Assembly (NCBI RefSeq): GCF_014268655.2
Contig: NZ_JABWQX020000001.1
Coordinates: 960,001-1,024,000, forward strand
DNA length: 64,000 bases
Direction of reading: 5' to 3'
Origin: Pseudomonas marvdashtae
Lineage (GTDB): Bacteria; Pseudomonadota; Gammaproteobacteria; Pseudomonadales; Pseudomonadaceae
Within the stretch, counting starts at the first letter, position 1. Every line of letters starts with the position of its first letter. Position numbers and translations under genes: made by a program. Shown here one piece after another: positions 60,282 through 64,000 of the stretch. Below the pieces are notes generated by a model. The model had not been told where the DNA came from, searched no databases, and was given only the letters and a program-made list of their open reading frames with translations.

Positions 60282-63104
60282 ATGATGGGTGTGGATTATC
60301 GAACACCAACGCTGACTGCCTCCGATCCGAGAGGCTTGGCGGTTCGCACGGTCGGCTATTGCCGCAGCCTTGTGGGCAGCCCCGCGCAGCGACGCATCAA
60401 CCGCAGCCGCTTCGATATGGCCGGGCGCGCGGTGAAACAGTGGGATCCGCGCTTGTGGGCCTTGCAGGAAAATGACGAATCGACGCCGGCCAATCTTTCG
60501 GCGATCTATTCGCTGTCCGGCGCCACGTTGCTTACGGACAGCGTTGACGCGGGCATGCAGATCGGTCTGTCGGGCCTCGCTGGCGAAGGTTTACTCGGAT
60601 GGGATGGCCGAGGGACGCAGCAGGAGAACCTTTACGATGACTCGCTGCGTCCGGTGGCCGTGTTCGAGCAAGGTCACGGGCTGCCACGTCGCTGCACCGA
60701 GCGCATGACCTACGGATATCCGGGCCAGGGCGATCAAGACCACAACCAGCATGGGCAATTGATCCGTCACGACGACCCGGCGGGGACGCTGGTGCTGGCG
60801 TCGTTTGCCCTGACCGGGCAAAACCTTGTCCAGGATCGTCGTTTCATTCTCGACGCGGCTCAAGTCGATTGGCCGGAGTTGGAGGCTGATCGCGAGCTCT
60901 TGCTTGAACCCGGTGACGGCGCCGTTTCGACGTGGCGCGTCGGGCCGCTGGGGGATGTGCTGGAGCAGGTCGATGCCAGGGGAAATCGACAATGGCAACG
61001 TCTGACGCTTGATGGCCGGATGTCTGGCAGTCAATTGCAGTTGGCGGGGCAGGGCGATTGGCAGTCGCTGGTGAGCGACATTCGCTACGACGCCTTCGGG
61101 CAGATCGAACAGGAGACGGCCGGCAACGACGTCCAGACCACGCTCACCTACAGCCCCGAAGACGGTCGACTGATCGAGCGCCAAGCCGTGCGCGCGGGCG
61201 ATGTACTGCAACATTTGCTTTACGCCTATGACCCCATGGGCAACGTATTGAGCATCGAAGACAAAAAACAGCCGATCCGCTACTTCGCCAACCAGCGTGT
61301 CGAGCCGGTCAGCCGTTTTGTCTACGACAGTCTCTACCAACTGATCGAAGCCACGGGGTGGGAGGCGGGCGCCGCCAATCAGGGGCCGAACGCCGTGGAG
61401 CGCAACGACCCGACGGCGGTCAGCAATTACCGGCAGACCTACCGCCACGACGAGGCCGGTAATTTATTGGAACTGACCCACGTCGGTGCCCAAAGCCATG
61501 GCCGGGAAATCAAAGCGGCCCAGTACAGCAATCGCTGCCTGCCATACCGCAATGGCGTGCCGCCCACGGAAGAGGAAATCGCCGCTGCGTTCGACGCTCG
61601 GGGAAACTGCCTGGAACTGGATGCGGGACGGTTCCTGGCGTGGGATTTGCGCAACCGGTTGAGTTCGGTCACGCCCATCGAACGCGCCTCGGGGCTCAAC
61701 GATAGCGAGGCCTATATCTATGACGGCGGCGGGCAACGCGTGCGCAAGCTTCGCACCCTGCAAACCGGCGCTCGCACGCTGTCCGCCGAAGTACGTTATT
61801 TGCCGGGGCTGGAACTGCGCGCAGACAGCGGCACGGGCGAGGCGTTGCAGGTAATCGTCGCCGATGGCGGGCTCAGCGGCGTCCGCGTCCTGCATTGGGA
61901 AAGCGCATCGCCGACCGGCGAGAACGACTGCTATCGATACAGCATTGCGGATCACTTGGGCTCGGTCGGCCTGGAATTGGCCCAGGACGGGCGGGTTATC
62001 AGCCGGGAGCACTTTTATCCGTTTGGTGAAACGGCTTATCTGGCCGGGAGCGATGCAACCGAGGTGAGTTACAAGACCGTACGCTATTCGGGCAAGGAGC
62101 GGGATGCGACGGGGCTTTATTACTATGGCTTTCGTTATTACGTCCCGTGGTTGCAGCGTTGGGTGAACCCGGACCCGGTGGGGGTGGTGGATGGTTTGAA
62201 CCTTTACTGGATGACTCGAAACAACCCGGTCAGTTTTATCGATGACGATGGCGCCATTACTAAAAAGCTGTCCAATGGGCTGTGGAACCCGGTGATTGCG
62301 GTGGGTGCTGAACGCGATATCCCAGGGGCGGAGCGTGCTGATACCGGCGCTTTTCAGCGCAATGTACCGGCAGTCGCAACGACGACCAATATCCATAATG
62401 CGCTTACTGAAACCGAACTCAACAAAGTGGAGATAACCACTCAATTGTTGAACACTGCTCGCAATGTTTCTTCTGAGTTAAACAACAGGCAAGGCGGGGC
62501 CAAGCTCCTGTTCACAATGGAAAAATTCAGCTATTCCGGAGCAGGTAGCGGAACCTTTAATGCGCTGAAAGTCTTGGAAGGTCCGTGGGACATTCCCGAA
62601 AAAAATAATGCGATATTGGCGTTCTGGGCGCCTCAGGGCGGCTATGTCGACATACCGGTTGACCCCGGGCGGAGCCATCCAGACTATGTGTTCACCCCTG
62701 GGTTCAGCGGTTGTTCGCTGACGGTGGATCAGCTCAACGACAATGTACTCCGTGTTCGGCATGTCCAAGGCGGTAAGGAAAACGCCGAATACAATGATTT
62801 AGCTGACAGCGAGCATGGGTTCGGACTTGGCGCGGTAATGGGCTACAAGGACTACGGCTATGCCTTGGGCGCCAAAGGCCAACAGGAAGAGGTCACCACC
62901 GCCTTTGCCTTTATGAAATTCGACCAAGAGGCGCAAGCCTGGAAAATTATTTATCAGACCACCCAGGGGACGGCTTCGATCGAAAAATATACACCAGACC
63001 GAAAAGTCTCTCTGTTCAATCGCTCGAACGCATCGGTCACTGTTTTTTCAAAAATGAGGGTTCGCAAAGTCCAGTCCATGCGGGTGCACGTGACTAACCA
63101 ATAA
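60282..63104 (+). CDS. TccC-type Rhs protein (Tc toxin C subunit-like) with unassigned C-terminal tip
   Basis: 940 residues. The N-terminus (TPTLTASDPRGLAVRTVGYC, WDPRLWAL, LTDSVDAGMQIGL) is that of TccC proteins. YD/Rhs repeats follow to about residue 640. The core ends with SYKTVRYSGKERDATGLYYY, GFRYYVPWLQRWVNPDPVG, VDGLNLYWMTRNNPVSFID and DDDG at 654-657, the region where Tc C-proteins cut themselves to release the toxin. Residues 658-940 form the variable tip. It holds GFSGCSLTV with C811 and RVRHVQGG with H827, which recall the Cys-His dyad of CNF-type deamidases. DNA of the tip is more AT-rich than the core. The start is 60282 or 60285; no strong ribosome-binding site. No immunity-like gene follows. 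Confidence 0.85.
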   Translation: MMGVDYRTPTLTASDPRGLAVRTVGYCRSLVGSPAQRRINRSRFDMAGRAVKQWDPRLWALQENDESTPANLSAIYSLSGATLLTDSVDAGMQIGLSGLAGEGLLGWDGRGTQQENLYDDSLRPVAVFEQGHGLPRRCTERMTYGYPGQGDQDHNQHGQLIRHDDPAGTLVLASFALTGQNLVQDRRFILDAAQVDWPELEADRELLLEPGDGAVSTWRVGPLGDVLEQVDARGNRQWQRLTLDGRMSGSQLQLAGQGDWQSLVSDIRYDAFGQIEQETAGNDVQTTLTYSPEDGRLIERQAVRAGDVLQHLLYAYDPMGNVLSIEDKKQPIRYFANQRVEPVSRFVYDSLYQLIEATGWEAGAANQGPNAVERNDPTAVSNYRQTYRHDEAGNLLELTHVGAQSHGREIKAAQYSNRCLPYRNGVPPTEEEIAAAFDARGNCLELDAGRFLAWDLRNRLSSVTPIERASGLNDSEAYIYDGGGQRVRKLRTLQTGARTLSAEVRYLPGLELRADSGTGEALQVIVADGGLSGVRVLHWESASPTGENDCYRYSIADHLGSVGLELAQDGRVISREHFYPFGETAYLAGSDATEVSYKTVRYSGKERDATGLYYYGFRYYVPWLQRWVNPDPVGVVDGLNLYWMTRNNPVSFIDDDGAITKKLSNGLWNPVIAVGAERDIPGAERADTGAFQRNVPAVATTTNIHNALTETELNKVEITTQLLNTARNVSSELNNRQGGAKLLFTMEKFSYSGAGSGTFNALKVLEGPWDIPEKNNAILAFWAPQGGYVDIPVDPGRSHPDYVFTPGFSGCSLTVDQLNDNVLRVRHVQGGKENAEYNDLADSEHGFGLGAVMGYKDYGYALGAKGQQEEVTTAFAFMKFDQEAQAWKIIYQTTQGTASIEKYTPDRKVSLFNRSNASVTVFSKMRVRKVQSMRVHVTNQ

Positions 63105-63293
63105 TTGCAGCTAAATACTGCTTGGATGCCCCGATAATCAGCAAAAAAACGGCGGAATGCTCCGGATTGTCTTGTCTGCGTACCGCGATTGGTTGCCCGC
63201 CTGTCGCCACTGTCACATCTGACAGTAGGCAGTCTTGCCGGACCGTTGATTAGATGGCCTGTAGAACCATGGCGTCATGACGGGCACTGCTGA
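63105..63293. other. Spacer between the two Rhs genes
   Basis: 189 bp with no credible gene. Its right part (from about 63200) repeats the leader of Rhs gene 1, including the 16-bp palindrome. Its left part contains a C-A-rich stretch with seven A residues and no clear terminator. Confidence 0.6.
63210..63225. promoter_or_regulatory. 16-bp palindrome upstream of Rhs gene 2
   Basis: CTGTCACATCTGACAG, identical to the site at 60200-60215 and 68 bp before the second Rhs start. The sequence between each palindrome and its gene is only partly conserved, so the palindrome itself stands out. Confidence 0.6.
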
Positions 63294-64000
63294 ATGAGTA
63301 TGGATCATAAAACACCAACACTGATTGCTGTCGACGCGCGCGGTTTGCCGGTGCGTTCGGTGGGCTATTGCCGCAACGTCGAGCATGGCCCTGCGCAGCG
63401 ACGCATCAACCGCAGCCGCTTCGATATGGCCAGGCGCGCGGTGAAACAGTGGGATCCGCGCTTGTGGGCTTTGCAACGGACGGATGAGACGGCGCCGGCC
63501 AATCTTTCGGCGATCTATTCGCTGTCCGGCGCCACGCTGCATACGGACAGCGTCGACGCGGGCATACAGACCGGTCTGCCCGGTCTTGCCGATGAAGGCT
63601 TGCTGGGCTGGGACGGTCGAGGGACGCAACGTGAGGTTTTATATGACAACCTGCTGCGTCCCGTGGCGGTGTTCGAGCAAGGCACCAGCCAGCCACGTCG
63701 CTGCACCGAGCGCATGACCTACGGATATCCGGGCCAGGGCGATCAAGACCACAACCAGCATGGGCAATTGATCCGTCACGACGACCCGGCGGGGACGCTG
63801 GTGCTGGCGTCGTTTGCCCTGACCGGGCAAAACCTTGTCCAGGATCGTCGTTTCATTCTCGACGCGGCTCAAGTCGATTGGCCGGAGTTGGAGGCTGATC
63901 GCGAGCTCTTGCTTGAACCCGGTGACGGCGCCGTTTCGACGTCGCGCGTCGGGCCGCTGGGGGATGTGCTGGAGCAGGTCGATGCCAGGGGAAATCGACA
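63294..64000 (+). CDS. Second TccC-type Rhs protein (3' end outside the window)
   Basis: The frame opens at the ATG at 63294 (MSMDHKTPTLIAVDARGL) and stays open to the window edge, giving 235 visible residues. The protein aligns along its length with the N-terminus of the first Rhs protein. Divergence is moderate over the first ~130 codons; the last 308 bp are identical except for one base (G at 60934, C at 63943, changing Trp to Ser). It is thus a tandem paralogue whose core and tip lie beyond the window. A second in-frame ATG at 63300 is an alternative start. Confidence 0.85.
   Translation, partial: MSMDHKTPTLIAVDARGLPVRSVGYCRNVEHGPAQRRINRSRFDMARRAVKQWDPRLWALQRTDETAPANLSAIYSLSGATLHTDSVDAGIQTGLPGLADEGLLGWDGRGTQREVLYDNLLRPVAVFEQGTSQPRRCTERMTYGYPGQGDQDHNQHGQLIRHDDPAGTLVLASFALTGQNLVQDRRFILDAAQVDWPELEADRELLLEPGDGAVSTSRVGPLGDVLEQVDARGNR

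Noticed and set aside
60472..60708. A second-frame open frame inside Rhs gene 1 that is also present in gene 2 (63484-63717)
   Set aside because: The conservation follows from the duplicated DNA. The frame is inside the Rhs coding sequence and is Arg/Cys-rich with no start signal.

Overview
The window reads as chromosomal DNA of a Pseudomonas of the fluorescens group. The evidence is high-GC coding sequence, scattered copies of the GTGGCGAGGG-type REP element, and gene orders typical of the genus (trpS-zapE, rplM-rpsI-petABC-sspAB, lpoA-yraN-diaA-dolP divergent from rsmI-rnpB, and a complete dcw cluster ending in lpxC). Species identity is inferred. No tRNA, CRISPR array, insertion sequence or integrase was seen.

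Layout. 1-6.5 kb: the end of an aldehyde dehydrogenase coupled to an omega-aminotransferase, then zapG/yhcB (-), an alpha/beta hydrolase, trpS and zapE. 6.6-11.9 kb: an accessory four-gene minus-strand cluster made of an FAD amino-acid oxidase/2-monooxygenase, a nitrilase-family amidase, an internally duplicated membrane protein and an asparaginase. Together these suggest conversion of an amino acid to an amide, then to an acid plus ammonia. 12.1-15.5 kb: a GlxA-type regulator divergent from an LCAD-type acyl-CoA dehydrogenase, and an aldo/keto reductase. 15.7-20.6 kb: rplM-rpsI, the cytochrome bc1 operon and sspAB. 20.7-21.06 kb: a 352-bp near-perfect palindrome. 21.1-26.1 kb: envelope genes dolP, diaA, yraN and lpoA, then rsmI and the RNase P RNA gene.

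26.3-44.3 kb is the division and cell wall cluster: mraZ, rsmH, ftsL, ftsI, murE, murF, mraY, murD, ftsW, murG, murC, ddlB, ftsQ, ftsA, ftsZ and lpxC. All are on the plus strand and mostly overlap by a few bases. A readable promoter and a phased MraZ operator precede it. 44.3-52.3 kb (minus) holds a diguanylate cyclase and an operon of periplasmic adaptor, RND pump, response regulator and sensor kinase. 52.5-58.7 kb holds a small unknown gene, a LysR regulator and a divergent efflux operon (outer membrane factor, FUSC protein, DUF1656 protein, HlyD-type adaptor) resembling AaeXAB aromatic-acid export. 58.8-60.1 kb has a short-chain dehydrogenase and a small membrane protein.

The right end (60.2-64.0 kb) carries two tandem Rhs genes of the TccC (insecticidal Tc-toxin C subunit) type. 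The second runs off the window. They share a 16-bp palindrome in their upstream regions and a block of 308 bp with a single mismatch. The first ends in an unassigned 283-residue tip containing an SGC...H arrangement that recalls CNF-type glutamine deamidases, and no immunity-like gene follows it. The TccC pair and the amino-acid oxidase/amidase cassette are the most promising parts for new biology.
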